From: Enterobacteriaceae bacterium
GTDB taxonomy: Bacteria > Pseudomonadota > Gammaproteobacteria > Enterobacterales > Enterobacteriaceae
DNA: 64,000 bases
Assembly (NCBI GenBank): GCA_902363335.1
Contig: CABIZV010000001.1
Span: 310,001-374,000 of the forward strand
Direction of reading: 5' to 3'
Position 1 is the stretch's first letter, and each line of letters starts with the position of its first letter. The notes below the pieces were generated by a model that was given only the letters and a program-made list of their open reading frames with translations, had not been told where the DNA came from and ran no database searches. A program made the translations under genes and the position numbers. This document shows, one piece after another, positions 16,141 through 24,311 of the stretch.

Positions 16141-16449
16141 CGAGAGGTCACGTTATCGTTAATGTAGAGGTTAATTATCATTTCTGTCTGGATTGTTAGA
16201 CACAGCAACCCCTACCTTTACTGCAGCGTACAGCGTGATACATAGGGCGATTATTACAGAAAATATCAATGAGAGGCTAGTGATCATAATTCTTCTTAAT
16301 ATTGGATGGATTCAATTATCAGACTTCCGAATTAGGGAAAGGTTCCTGGCAATTCTCGCGCATTGCATCAAAGAAGGGGGTACCGGCAACCCGAATGCAC
16401 CAATGTAACTCAATGTACTAGGGATAGAGACATTTTAAGAAGCGTCTTG
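16141..16449. other. AT-rich phage-end gap with no convincing gene
   Basis: Short open frames are present (for example 16193 to 16408), but none has a ribosome binding site or a recognisable product. The stretch leads into the repeat cluster beside the attachment site. Confidence 0.5.
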
Positions 16450-16508
16450 TGGGGCACTAGTGGGACAAATATGCTATTTTTGGGGCATTATGGGACACGT
16501 ATGGGACG
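16450..16508 (+). repeat. Phased TGGGRC repeats, candidate integrase arm sites
   Basis: Five copies of TGGGGCA or TGGGACA-type heptamers start at 16450, 16461, 16481, 16491 and 16502, spaced 10 to 11 bases with one gap of two turns. They lie about 120 bases from the prophage-chromosome junction, where lambda-type integrases bind P'-arm sites. The role is inferred from spacing and place. Confidence 0.65.
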
Positions 16509-16599
16509 CTTCGCCATATATGAACTTTACCGATTTTCATATGTGGCGAGGTTTTAACTGTATGAATAAGCTAAAGAAAACACATGCTCTTGGGCGTTC

Positions 16600-16660
16600 T
16601 TTAGTGATTTTTAAATAGCCCGCGTCACGCAGTTAAAGTGGCGGGCATAGTCTTCAAGGC
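16600..16660. other. Prophage attachment junction (att) in yecE
   Basis: The YecE frame matches its family through codon 32 (base 16626) and then reads into TRAI and a stop. The crossover core is therefore expected within roughly 16,620 to 16,650, where both phage and host reading are possible. The core cannot be delimited without the other end of the prophage. Confidence 0.65.
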
Positions 16661-16721
16661 CAGCGATCCCCAATCGCGCCCATTTGGGGTGCGACCATTG
16701 GGGAAGACCAAGATAAATCAT
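16611..16721 (-). pseudogene. yecE: yecE 5' fragment cut by the prophage
   Basis: From ATG 16721 leftward the sequence reads MIYLGLPQWSHPKWARLGI then AGLEDYARHFNCV, the start of the DUF72 protein YecE, and then diverges to a stop at 16611. The intact family member is about 270 residues. The start overlaps the yecD stop (ATGA), as in an intact yecD-yecE operon. The rest of yecE should lie beyond the left end of the prophage. The host has lost YecE function unless the phage excises. Confidence 0.9.
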
Positions 16722-17284
16722 AATGCGGCGAGGATCTCTTCGCTGCTGCGAACGCGGGCGATGCGTGGGAAAATATGCGTCATGCTGCCCTGATGTTGTT
16801 CGGTTGAAGCGGCGCTACAGGCGTCTTCGGCAATAATCAGGTTGAAGCCCAGCTCCCAGGCATTACGCGCGGTAGATTCCACGCCAATATTGGTTGAAAT
16901 ACCGCACAGGATTATCGTCTCGATACCGCGGCGGCGCAGCTGCATTTCAAGAGAGGTGCCGTAAAAAGCCCCCCACTGGCGTTTGGTGACTTCAATATCA
17001 CAATCTTGTTTCCCCAACGCGGCGGGATAGGTCCACCAGTTATCCGGCAGCGCTTTCGCAGGAGCCTGCATATCAACCGGCTGCTTCAACGCTTCGGCAA
17101 AATCCGCCGACCAGCCAACGCGCACCATTACCACCGGTACGGATGCCGCGCGGCATTTATCCGCCAGGCGTGCAGCGCGTGCTACTACATCGGTGGCAGA
17201 ATGGGGGCCACCGGCAAACGGCAGAATACCTTCTTGCAGGTCAATCACCACCAGGGCGGTTTTGTTTGCGTCAAAAGTGAGCAT
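16718..17284 (-). CDS. yecD: Isochorismatase-family cysteine hydrolase YecD
   Basis: The 188-residue protein is full length for YecD. It has the isochorismatase-type triad environment: Asp in VVIDLQEG near residue 15, Lys in VTKRQWGAF near residue 100, and the nucleophile Cys in LCGISTNIGVE near residue 135. The physiological substrate is not known. It heads a leftward operon with yecE, now broken by the prophage four bases downstream. Its promoter lies in the divergent gap before aspS. Confidence 0.9.
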   Translation of the reverse strand: MLTFDANKTALVVIDLQEGILPFAGGPHSATDVVARAARLADKCRAASVPVVMVRVGWSADFAEALKQPVDMQAPAKALPDNWWTYPAALGKQDCDIEVTKRQWGAFYGTSLEMQLRRRGIETIILCGISTNIGVESTARNAWELGFNLIIAEDACSAASTEQHQGSMTHIFPRIARVRSSEEILAAL

Positions 17285-17547
17285 GGTTTTTCCTCTCTAA
17301 ACGGGCAGTTGGAGCATACCTTACAATCGTCGCCAGGTGATTGAATGGATAAATATTGTTAATTTTTGTGAGCGTAAGCAATAAGCGTTCAGCAAACAGG
17401 CGTATAAACCGCACTGGGCTTATCGTGGGCGAGAATTTCCAGTATAATAGCCCCCTTTTTTCCAATAGTGACATTCAGCTAAAGCTGCGACAGTTAAGCC
17501 TGCACGGCAGGCGACATTCCGCCGACGGCTAAGTTAAGGGATATCTC

Positions 17548-19335
17548 ATGCGTACAGAATATTGCGGACAGCTTCGACAGTCCCACGTTGGGCAGCAGGT
17601 GACTCTGTGTGGTTGGGTCAACCGTCGTCGTGATCTCGGCAGCCTCATTTTTATCGACATGCGCGACCGTGAAGGCATCGTTCAGGTATTCTTCGATCCA
17701 GATCGTGCGGATGCATTGAAGTTAGCGTCTGAACTGCGTAACGAGTTCTGCATTCAGGTGACCGGTGTCGTGCGTGCGCGCGATGAAAAAAACGTCAACA
17801 ACGATATGGCGACCGGGGCAATTGAAGTGCTGGCCTCTGACCTGACGATCATCAACCGTTCAGAAGCGCTGCCGCTGGACTCCAATCACGTCAATACCGA
17901 AGAAGCACGTCTGAAGTACCGCTACCTCGACCTGCGTCGCCCGGAAATGGCTCAGCGCCTGAAAACCCGCGCTAAAATCACCAGCTTCGTGCGCCGCTTC
18001 ATGGACGATCACGGTTTCCTCGATATCGAAACCCCGATGCTGACCAAAGCCACGCCGGAAGGCGCGCGCGACTACCTCGTCCCGTCTCGCGTACATAAAG
18101 GTAAGTTCTACGCGCTGCCGCAGTCTCCACAGCTGTTCAAGCAGTTGCTGATGATGTCCGGTTTTGACCGTTACTATCAGATCGTTAAATGCTTCCGTGA
18201 TGAAGACCTGCGCGCTGACCGTCAGCCAGAATTTACCCAGATCGACGTGGAGACTTCCTTCATGACCGCACCGCAGGTGCGTGAAGTGATGGAAGCGCTG
18301 GTACGTCAGATGTGGCAGGACATTAAAGGTGTGGATCTGGGTGAATTCCCTGTCATGACCTTTGCAGAAGCCGAGCGCCGTTACGGTTCCGATAAACCGG
18401 ATCTGCGTAACCCGATGGAGCTGGTGGACGTCGCTGACTTGCTGAAGTCCGTAGAGTTCGCGGTATTCTCTGGCCCGGCTAACGATCCTAAAGGCCGTGT
18501 GGCGGCTCTGCGCGTACCGGGCGGTGCTGCGCTGACCCGTAAACTTATCGACGAATACGGCAACTTTGTGAAGATCTACGGCGCGAAAGGCCTGGCTTAC
18601 ATCAAAGTGACCGAACGCGCGAAAGGCATGGAAGGCATCAACAGCCCGGTCGCTAAATTCCTCACCGCTGAGATTGTCGAAGCGATTCTTGAGCGCACCG
18701 GTGCACAAGATGGCGACATGATCTTCTTCGGCGCTGACAACAAGAAAGTGGTTGCTGATGCGCTGGGCGCCTTGCGTCTGAAGCTGGGTAAAGATCTGAA
18801 CCTGACTGACGAAAACATGTGGGCGCCGCTGTGGGTTATCGACTTCCCAATGTTTGAAGACGATGGTGAAGGCGGCCTGACCGCAATGCACCACCCGTTC
18901 ACCTCGCCAAAAGACATGACCGCCGACGAACTGAAAGCTGCGCCGGAAGATGCGGTAGCGAACGCTTACGATATGGTTATCAACGGCTACGAAGTGGGCG
19001 GCGGTTCGGTGCGTATTCACCGTGGCGAAATGCAGCAGACCGTGTTTGGTATCCTGGGCATCACCGAACAGGAACAGCGCGAGAAGTTTGGCTTCCTGCT
19101 GGACGCGCTGAAATACGGTACGCCTCCACACGCAGGTCTGGCTTTCGGTCTTGACCGTCTGACCATGCTGCTGACCGGCACCGATAACATTCGTGATGTT
19201 ATCGCCTTCCCGAAAACCACCGCCGCGGCGTGCCTGATGACCGAAGCGCCAAGCTTTGCGAATCCGGCCTCTTTAGGTGAGTTGGGTATTCAGGTTGTGG
19301 CGAAAGAGTCAAAAGAATCGGCGGAGAACAAGTAA
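17548..19335 (+). CDS. aspS: Aspartyl-tRNA synthetase
   Basis: The 595-residue protein attaches aspartate to tRNA-Asp. It has the N-terminal OB anticodon-binding domain (CGWVNRRRDLGSLIFID), class II motif 2 (FRDEDLRADRQPEFTQID), a bacterial insertion domain at about residues 280 to 420, and motif 3 (GLAFGLDRLTMLLTG). Its length fits the bacterial type. The ATG follows TTAAGGGATATCTC. A TATAAT-like hexamer at about 17,440 marks a promoter. nudB begins right after the stop. Confidence 0.97.
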   Translation: MRTEYCGQLRQSHVGQQVTLCGWVNRRRDLGSLIFIDMRDREGIVQVFFDPDRADALKLASELRNEFCIQVTGVVRARDEKNVNNDMATGAIEVLASDLTIINRSEALPLDSNHVNTEEARLKYRYLDLRRPEMAQRLKTRAKITSFVRRFMDDHGFLDIETPMLTKATPEGARDYLVPSRVHKGKFYALPQSPQLFKQLLMMSGFDRYYQIVKCFRDEDLRADRQPEFTQIDVETSFMTAPQVREVMEALVRQMWQDIKGVDLGEFPVMTFAEAERRYGSDKPDLRNPMELVDVADLLKSVEFAVFSGPANDPKGRVAALRVPGGAALTRKLIDEYGNFVKIYGAKGLAYIKVTERAKGMEGINSPVAKFLTAEIVEAILERTGAQDGDMIFFGADNKKVVADALGALRLKLGKDLNLTDENMWAPLWVIDFPMFEDDGEGGLTAMHHPFTSPKDMTADELKAAPEDAVANAYDMVINGYEVGGGSVRIHRGEMQQTVFGILGITEQEQREKFGFLLDALKYGTPPHAGLAFGLDRLTMLLTGTDNIRDVIAFPKTTAAACLMTEAPSFANPASLGELGIQVVAKESKESAENK

Positions 19336-19336
19336 C

Positions 19337-19780
19337 ATGCCATTCAAGCGGCCCGTTTCTATTCTGGTTGTCATTTACGCCCAGGACAGTAAGCGGGTGC
19401 TGATGTTACAGCGACGCGATGACCCTGATTTCTGGCAGTCGGTTACCGGCAGCCTGGAGGAGGGGGAAACCGCGTCGCAAGCCGCCCTGCGTGAAGTAAA
19501 TGAAGAGGTCACCATTGACGTTGTTTCTGAGCAACTGACCTTGATGGACTGTCAGCGCACGGTGGAGTTTGAAATTTTTCAACATTTACGTCATCGCTAT
19601 GCCCCTGGCATTGAGCGCAACACAGAATCCTGGTTCTGCCTTGCGCTTCCCCATGAACGGGAGATCGTGTTCACTGAACATCTGACCTACCAATGGCTTG
19701 ACGCACCCGCTGCGGCGGCGCTCACCAAGTCGTGGAGCAATCGGCAGGCGATTGAAGAATTTGTAATTAACGCGGCCTGA
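19337..19780 (+). CDS. nudB: Dihydroneopterin triphosphate diphosphatase
   Basis: The 147-residue Nudix hydrolase starts MPFKRPVSILVVIYAQD, close to E. coli NudB. The Nudix box is GSLEEGETASQAALREVNEE at about residues 36 to 55. NudB removes pyrophosphate from dihydroneopterin triphosphate in folate synthesis. I chose ATG 19337, one base after the aspS stop, because an open upstream extension lies inside aspS and lacks homology. It is co-transcribed with aspS and probably yebC. Confidence 0.95.
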   Translation: MPFKRPVSILVVIYAQDSKRVLMLQRRDDPDFWQSVTGSLEEGETASQAALREVNEEVTIDVVSEQLTLMDCQRTVEFEIFQHLRHRYAPGIERNTESWFCLALPHEREIVFTEHLTYQWLDAPAAAALTKSWSNRQAIEEFVINAA

Positions 19781-19809
19781 AAGGGCATCGCTTTTTTGGA
19801 GACATTTTT

Positions 19810-20553
19810 ATGGCAGGTCATAGTAAATGGGCCAACACCAGACATCGTAAAGCGGCGCAGGATTCCAAGCGTGGCAAGATCTTCACCAAAATCATTCGAG
19901 AGCTGGTGACCGCGGCTAAACTCGGCGGCGGCGACCCGGATGCAAACCCACGTTTGCGTGCGGCTATCGATAAAGCACTGTCTAACAACATGACGCGTGA
20001 CACCTTAAACCGTGCTATCGCGCGCGGTGTGGGCGGTGATGAAGACACGAACATGGAAACCATCATTTATGAAGGTTACGGTCCTGGCGGCACGGCCGTC
20101 ATGATCGAATGTCTGTCCGATAACCGTAACCGTACCGTTGCCGACGTGCGCCACGCTTTCACCAAGACCGGTGGCAACCTGGGCACCGATGGTTCCGTAT
20201 CCTACCTGTTTAGCAAAAAAGGGATCATTTCCTTTGAGCAGGGTGACGAAGACACCATCATGGAAGCGGCGCTGGAAGCCGGTGCTGAAGATGTTGTGAC
20301 CTTCGACGATGGCGCGATTGACGTCTACACCGCATGGGAAGATATGGGCAAAGTGCGTGATGCACTGGAAGCGGCAGGTCTGAAAGCCGATGCGGCTGAA
20401 GTATCGATGATCCCATCGACTAAAGCGGAAATGGATGCTGAAACGGCACCTAAGCTGATGCGCCTTATCGACATGCTGGAAGACTGTGACGACGTTCAGG
20501 AAGTCTACCACAACGGCGAAATCTCCGATGAAGTTGCAGCGACTTTAGAATGA
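19810..20553 (+). CDS. yebC: YebC/PmpR-family ribosome-associated or regulatory protein
   Basis: The 247-residue protein has the YebC N-terminus MAGHSKWANTRHRKAAQDSK and the EGYGPGG motif. Family members have been described both as DNA-binding regulators and as factors that relieve ribosome stalling at polyproline-like stretches. The length is standard. It follows nudB by 29 bases with a TTTTTTGGAGAC ribosome site and precedes ruvC by about 35 bases. Confidence 0.95.
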   Translation: MAGHSKWANTRHRKAAQDSKRGKIFTKIIRELVTAAKLGGGDPDANPRLRAAIDKALSNNMTRDTLNRAIARGVGGDEDTNMETIIYEGYGPGGTAVMIECLSDNRNRTVADVRHAFTKTGGNLGTDGSVSYLFSKKGIISFEQGDEDTIMEAALEAGAEDVVTFDDGAIDVYTAWEDMGKVRDALEAAGLKADAAEVSMIPSTKAEMDAETAPKLMRLIDMLEDCDDVQEVYHNGEISDEVAATLE

Positions 20554-20587
20554 TGTGGCTATGCCGTAACCTGCCAGGAGAGGCGTG

Positions 20588-21109
20588 ATGTCTATTATTC
20601 TCGGCATTGACCCGGGGTCGCGCATCACCGGTTATGGCGTAATTCGTCAGGTTGGCCGCCAGCTAACCTACCTCGGCAGCGGATGTATTCGCACTAAGGT
20701 TGACGATCTTCCGTCGCGCCTGAAATTAATTTATGCGGGCGTGACGGAAATCATTACCCAGTTCCAGCCAGACTTTTTTGCCATTGAGCAGGTTTTTATG
20801 GCAAAAAATGCCGATTCGGCGCTCAAATTGGGCCAGGCGCGCGGCGTCGCGATTGTTGCTGCCACTAACCAGGATCTGCCGGTTTTTGAATACGCCGCCC
20901 GTCAGGTTAAACAGACCGTGGTTGGGATCGGTAGCGCGGAAAAAAGTCAGGTGCAGCATATGGTACGCACGCTTTTAAAGCTGCCCGCCAACCCACAGGC
21001 GGATGCCGCGGATGCGCTGGCGATTGCCATCACCCACTGCCACGTTAGCCAGAACGCCATGCAAATGAGCGAGTCCCGGCTGAATTTAGCGCGTGGGCGG
21101 CTGCGATAA
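20588..21109 (+). CDS. ruvC: Holliday junction resolvase RuvC
   Basis: The 173-residue endonuclease cuts Holliday junctions during recombination repair. Catalytic acids are visible in IILGIDPGSR (Asp7), AIEQVF (Glu66) and QADAADALAIA (Asp138 and Asp141). I chose ATG 20588, seven bases after AGGAG, over the GTG three bases upstream. In E. coli yebB lies between ruvC and ruvA, but here ruvA follows directly. The LexA palindrome downstream may also act as its terminator. Confidence 0.97.
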   Translation: MSIILGIDPGSRITGYGVIRQVGRQLTYLGSGCIRTKVDDLPSRLKLIYAGVTEIITQFQPDFFAIEQVFMAKNADSALKLGQARGVAIVAATNQDLPVFEYAARQVKQTVVGIGSAEKSQVQHMVRTLLKLPANPQADAADALAIAITHCHVSQNAMQMSESRLNLARGRLR

Positions 21110-21121
21110 TCACCAATCAGA

Positions 21122-21137
21122 CTGGATATCTATCCAG
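21122..21137 (+). promoter_or_regulatory. LexA box of ruvAB
   Basis: CTGGATATCTATCCAG fits the SOS consensus CTG-N10-CAG and matches the known ruvA operator. It lies 54 bases before the ruvA start. A T run directly follows, so the same hairpin could end ruvC transcription. Confidence 0.92.
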
Positions 21138-21190
21138 TCTTTTTTTATGATAGCACATTACCGTTTTAGCCCTTAACGCAGGAGCGTCAT

Positions 21191-21802
21191 GTGATAGGCA
21201 GACTCAGAGGCATTATTCTCGAAAAACAACCCCCGCTGGTTCTTCTGGAGACGGGCGGCGTCGGCTATGAAGTGCATATGCCCATGACCTGTTTTTACGA
21301 GCTGCCGGAAGCCGGGCAGGAAGCGATTATCTTCACTCACTTTGTGGTGCGCGAAGATGCGCAGCTGCTGTACGGCTTCAATAACAAGCAGGAACGAACC
21401 CTGTTCAAAGAGCTGATTAAAACGAACGGCGTGGGGCCAAAGTTAGCGCTGGCGATTCTGTCCGGCATGTCGGCGCAGCAGTTCGTCAACGCGGTCGAGC
21501 GCGAAGAGCTTGGTGCGCTGGTGAAATTGCCCGGTATCGGCAAGAAAACCGCTGAGCGTCTGATTGTTGAGATGAAAGACCGCTTTAAAGGCCTGCATGG
21601 TGACCTGTTCACTCCGGCGGCCGATCTGGTACTGACTTCTCCGGTGGGGCCAACGGATGATGACGCGGAACAAGAAGCGGTTGCTGCGCTGGTGGCGCTG
21701 GGCTATAAACCTCAGGAAGCCAGCCGAATGGTGAGCAAAATTGCTCGCCCTGACGCCAGCAGCGAAACATTGATCCGCGAAGCGCTCCGCGCGGCGCTAT
21801 GA
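21191..21802 (+). CDS. ruvA: Holliday junction branch migration protein RuvA
   Basis: The 203-residue protein begins at GTG 21191 with MIGRLRGIILEKQPPLV, matching E. coli RuvA over its whole length. Domain I is the OB fold, domain II has helix-hairpin-helix motifs (NGVGPKLALAILSG and LPGIGKKTAERLI), and domain III at the C-terminus contacts RuvB. RuvA tetramers bind the four-way junction and load RuvB. The GTG start after GGAGCG fits weak translation in an SOS operon. Confidence 0.97.
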   Translation: MIGRLRGIILEKQPPLVLLETGGVGYEVHMPMTCFYELPEAGQEAIIFTHFVVREDAQLLYGFNNKQERTLFKELIKTNGVGPKLALAILSGMSAQQFVNAVEREELGALVKLPGIGKKTAERLIVEMKDRFKGLHGDLFTPAADLVLTSPVGPTDDDAEQEAVAALVALGYKPQEASRMVSKIARPDASSETLIREALRAAL

Positions 21803-21810
21803 GGTAAAGG

Positions 21811-22821
21811 ATGATTGAAGCAGACCGCCTGATCGCATCAGGCAGTACCATGGCGGAAGAGGTGGCGGACCGTGCCATCCGTCCTAAATTACTGGATGAG
21901 TATATTGGTCAGCCGCAGGTACGCTCGCAGATGGAGATCTTTATTCAGGCGGCCAAAATGCGCGGTGATGCGCTTGACCACCTGTTGATCTTTGGCCCTC
22001 CAGGGCTTGGAAAGACGACGCTGGCGAATATTGTTGCTAACGAAATGGGCGTCAATTTACGCACCACGTCTGGCCCTGTGCTTGAGAAAGCCGGCGATCT
22101 GGCGGCCATGCTGACCAACCTCGAACCTCATGATGTTCTGTTTATCGATGAAATTCACCGCTTGTCTCCGGTGGTGGAGGAAGTGCTCTATCCGGCGATG
22201 GAAGACTACCAGCTCGATATTATGATCGGCGAAGGCCCGGCGGCGCGTTCGATTAAAATCGATTTACCGCCGTTTACGCTAATTGGCGCGACCACCCGAG
22301 CCGGTTCTTTAACGTCGCCGCTACGCGACCGTTTTGGCATTGTTCAGCGTCTGGAGTTCTATCAGGTTCCCGACCTCCAGCATATCGTTGGGCGCAGCGC
22401 GCGCTTTATGGGGCTGGAGATGAGTGAAGACGGGGCGCTGGAAGTGGCCCGCCGTGCGCGTGGTACGCCGCGTATTGCTAACCGGCTGCTGCGTCGCGTG
22501 CGTGACTACGCAGAAGTGAAACACGACGGTACGATTTCATCGGATATCGCCTCACAAGCGCTGGATATGCTAAACGTTGATGCACAAGGCTTCGACTATA
22601 TGGACCGTAAGCTGCTACTCGCGGTCATTGATAAATTCTTCGGTGGCCCGGTTGGCTTAGATAACCTAGCGGCGGCCATCGGGGAGGAGCGTGAAACGAT
22701 TGAAGACGTGCTGGAGCCGTATCTGATTCAGCAGGGGTTCTTACAGCGAACGCCGCGGGGACGTATTGCGACATCACGCGCGTGGACTCACTTCGGTATT
22801 ACGCCGCCGGAAATGCCGTAA
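21811..22821 (+). CDS. ruvB: Holliday junction DNA helicase RuvB
   Basis: The 336-residue AAA+ motor drives branch migration with RuvA. It has Walker A GPPGLGKTT near residue 62, Walker B LFIDEIHR near residue 110, sensor 1 GATTRAGSL and the winged-helix C-terminus (QQGFLQRTPRGRI). It starts eight bases after ruvA. A stem at 22829 to 22853 follows the stop without a T run. Confidence 0.97.
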   Translation: MIEADRLIASGSTMAEEVADRAIRPKLLDEYIGQPQVRSQMEIFIQAAKMRGDALDHLLIFGPPGLGKTTLANIVANEMGVNLRTTSGPVLEKAGDLAAMLTNLEPHDVLFIDEIHRLSPVVEEVLYPAMEDYQLDIMIGEGPAARSIKIDLPPFTLIGATTRAGSLTSPLRDRFGIVQRLEFYQVPDLQHIVGRSARFMGLEMSEDGALEVARRARGTPRIANRLLRRVRDYAEVKHDGTISSDIASQALDMLNVDAQGFDYMDRKLLLAVIDKFFGGPVGLDNLAAAIGEERETIEDVLEPYLIQQGFLQRTPRGRIATSRAWTHFGITPPEMP

Positions 22822-22986
22822 CCACGAGCAGGCGGGATATTCTATTCCGCCTGCCTCGCTGACCGATTATTTATCTCATCTGATTTATCATCCATATCAT
22901 TTTAGATATCTCGCTCATTAGTGATGAATTTATAGCGAAATACCCATGCTATAAATCATTTTCACCAACACATGAGGAGTAACAAA

Positions 22987-23439
22987 ATGAAATCTATGAA
23001 AGTTCTATCTATTGCCGTCCTGGCTATAGCCACAATGTCTGGGGTAGCGAATGCCGCTATTTCTGGAACCCAGACATGGAAAATGGTTAATGATCAACTT
23101 CAAAATACCAGCAACGGACAAACTTTATGTGTGACCGGCGTGGCTTTCCAGCAGGCGACGATGGAAGTATGTGGTTCTAACCCGGGTACGCAGAATATTC
23201 GTCAGGTCACTTTCGCTATGAATGGCGCGCTGCGATTGGATGCCCATACAGATTATGCTTACGCGCCATTAGACGGTAAAATTTATATCCGCGACTATAA
23301 TCCCGTTGCAAGTAACTGGGACCATGTTAACGGACAGATGAAAAAACTTGATACCGATGATGTTCTGAAGTGTCTTGATATCGAAGGCGGTAAAAACGTT
23401 CAGGGCGCCAAATTGCATTTAGCAACGTGTACCCAGTAA
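22987..23439 (+). CDS. Secreted ricin-type beta-trefoil lectin-like protein
   Basis: The 150-residue protein has a Sec signal peptide (MKSMKVLSIAVLAIATMSGV, cut near ANA-AIS) and then repeats resembling ricin B lectin: WKMVNDQLQNTSNGQTLCVTG, a Cys-containing EVCGSN, GALRLDA and KCLDIEGG, ending LATCTQ. The four cysteines of the mature form would make two disulfides. Similar trefoils serve as binding subunits in toxins such as CdtA/CdtC, but no toxin subunit is adjacent. The start at 22987 follows GAGGAG. The gene has its own terminator and is more AT-rich than ruvB. The target and function are unknown. Confidence 0.75.
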   Translation: MKSMKVLSIAVLAIATMSGVANAAISGTQTWKMVNDQLQNTSNGQTLCVTGVAFQQATMEVCGSNPGTQNIRQVTFAMNGALRLDAHTDYAYAPLDGKIYIRDYNPVASNWDHVNGQMKKLDTDDVLKCLDIEGGKNVQGAKLHLATCTQ

Positions 23440-23443
23440 TAAA

Positions 23444-23476
23444 ATAAGCACCGATTAATTCATCGGTGCTTATTTA
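23444..23476 (+). terminator. Terminator of the lectin gene
   Basis: AAGCACCGAT and ATCGGTGCTT form a ten-pair stem followed by TATTTATTT. Confidence 0.8.
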
Positions 23477-23522
23477 TTTCGCGAATCTTAAATCACCTTC
23501 TTTGGAGGTGAACATGATTTAT

Positions 23523-24311
23523 TTATGCGTTCGGTTGTTTTTTCATCATGCTAAAAATAAACAACAGGGCAGCACACAGCACCACCGACGGACCCGCAGG
23601 CGTGTCATAAAACGCTGAGAAGGTTAACCCACCGGTAACGGCAATCATACCCATGCCCACGGCGATTCCCGCCATCTGCTCCGGGGTCCGCGCGAAACGA
23701 CGCGCCGTGGCCGCCGGGATAATCAGCAGCGACGTAATAATCAGCGCACCGACAAACTTCATCGCCACGCCAATGGTCAGCGCAGTGACCAGCATCAGCA
23801 GCAGCTTCACCCGCTGCAGCTTCACGCCGTCGACAAAGGCCAGATCCGGGCTGATGGTCATCGACAGTAAATTACGCCATTGCCAGAACAGAATCGCCAG
23901 CACCACCACCACGCCCAGCGCAATGGAGATAAGATCCTGCGGTGTGACGGCCAGCAGATCGCCGAACAGATAAGCCATCAAATCGACGCGAATATTCGAC
24001 ATCAGGCTGACGACCACCAGGCCCAGCGACAGCGCGCTGTGCGCCATAATGCCCAAAAGGGTGTCAATCGCGAGGTGAGGGCGCTTTTCCAGCCACACCA
24101 GACCGGTGGCGAGCAGCAGCGTGACCGCAATAACCGCATAGAATGGATTCACATCCAGCAGCAGGCCAAAGGCCACGCCGAGCAGTGAAGCATGGGCCAG
24201 CGTGTCGCCGAAATAGGACATCCGGCGCCAGACTACAAACGAGCCCAGCGGGCCAGCAGCACACGCCAGCATCATTCCGGCAAGCCAGCCGGGAAGTAAA
24301 ATTTCAATCAT
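23523..24311 (-). CDS. znuB: Zinc ABC transporter permease ZnuB
   Basis: The 262-residue inner-membrane protein has about eight hydrophobic helices and the motif RRMSYFGDTLAHASLLGVAFG typical of metal ABC permeases. It carries Zn2+ across the inner membrane with ZnuA and ZnuC. Its ATG overlaps the znuC stop, giving a coupled znuCB unit read leftward. The lectin gene faces it with convergent ends. Confidence 0.96.
   Translation of the reverse strand: MIEILLPGWLAGMMLACAAGPLGSFVVWRRMSYFGDTLAHASLLGVAFGLLLDVNPFYAVIAVTLLLATGLVWLEKRPHLAIDTLLGIMAHSALSLGLVVVSLMSNIRVDLMAYLFGDLLAVTPQDLISIALGVVVVLAILFWQWRNLLSMTISPDLAFVDGVKLQRVKLLLMLVTALTIGVAMKFVGALIITSLLIIPAATARRFARTPEQMAGIAVGMGMIAVTGGLTFSAFYDTPAGPSVVLCAALLFIFSMMKKQPNA

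Larger units (their letters stand above)
1..16625. mobile_element. Right arm of an SfV/phiP27-like prophage integrated in yecE
   Basis: All structural genes read rightward in the order protease, capsid, connectors, sheath, tube, chaperone, tape measure, baseplate and fibre. The head proteins are HK97-type and the tail proteins Mu-type, the combination known from Shigella phage SfV and Stx phage phiP27. The right boundary is where the YecE reading frame stops matching its family, at about 16,625. The left boundary, integrase and early genes are outside the window. Genes from 13.8 to 16.6 kb are more AT-rich and broken. Whether the phage is inducible cannot be judged here. Confidence 0.9.

Noticed and set aside
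16193..16408. 71-codon frame near the attachment site
   Set aside because: It has no ribosome site and no recognisable product in an AT-rich phage-end gap.
17860..19131. 423-codon open frame antisense to aspS
   Set aside because: It is a shadow of a highly conserved gene with strong codon bias, with no ribosome site or recognisable product.
23880..24188. 102-codon frame antisense to znuB
   Set aside because: It is a His- and Gln-rich shadow of a membrane protein gene, not supported.
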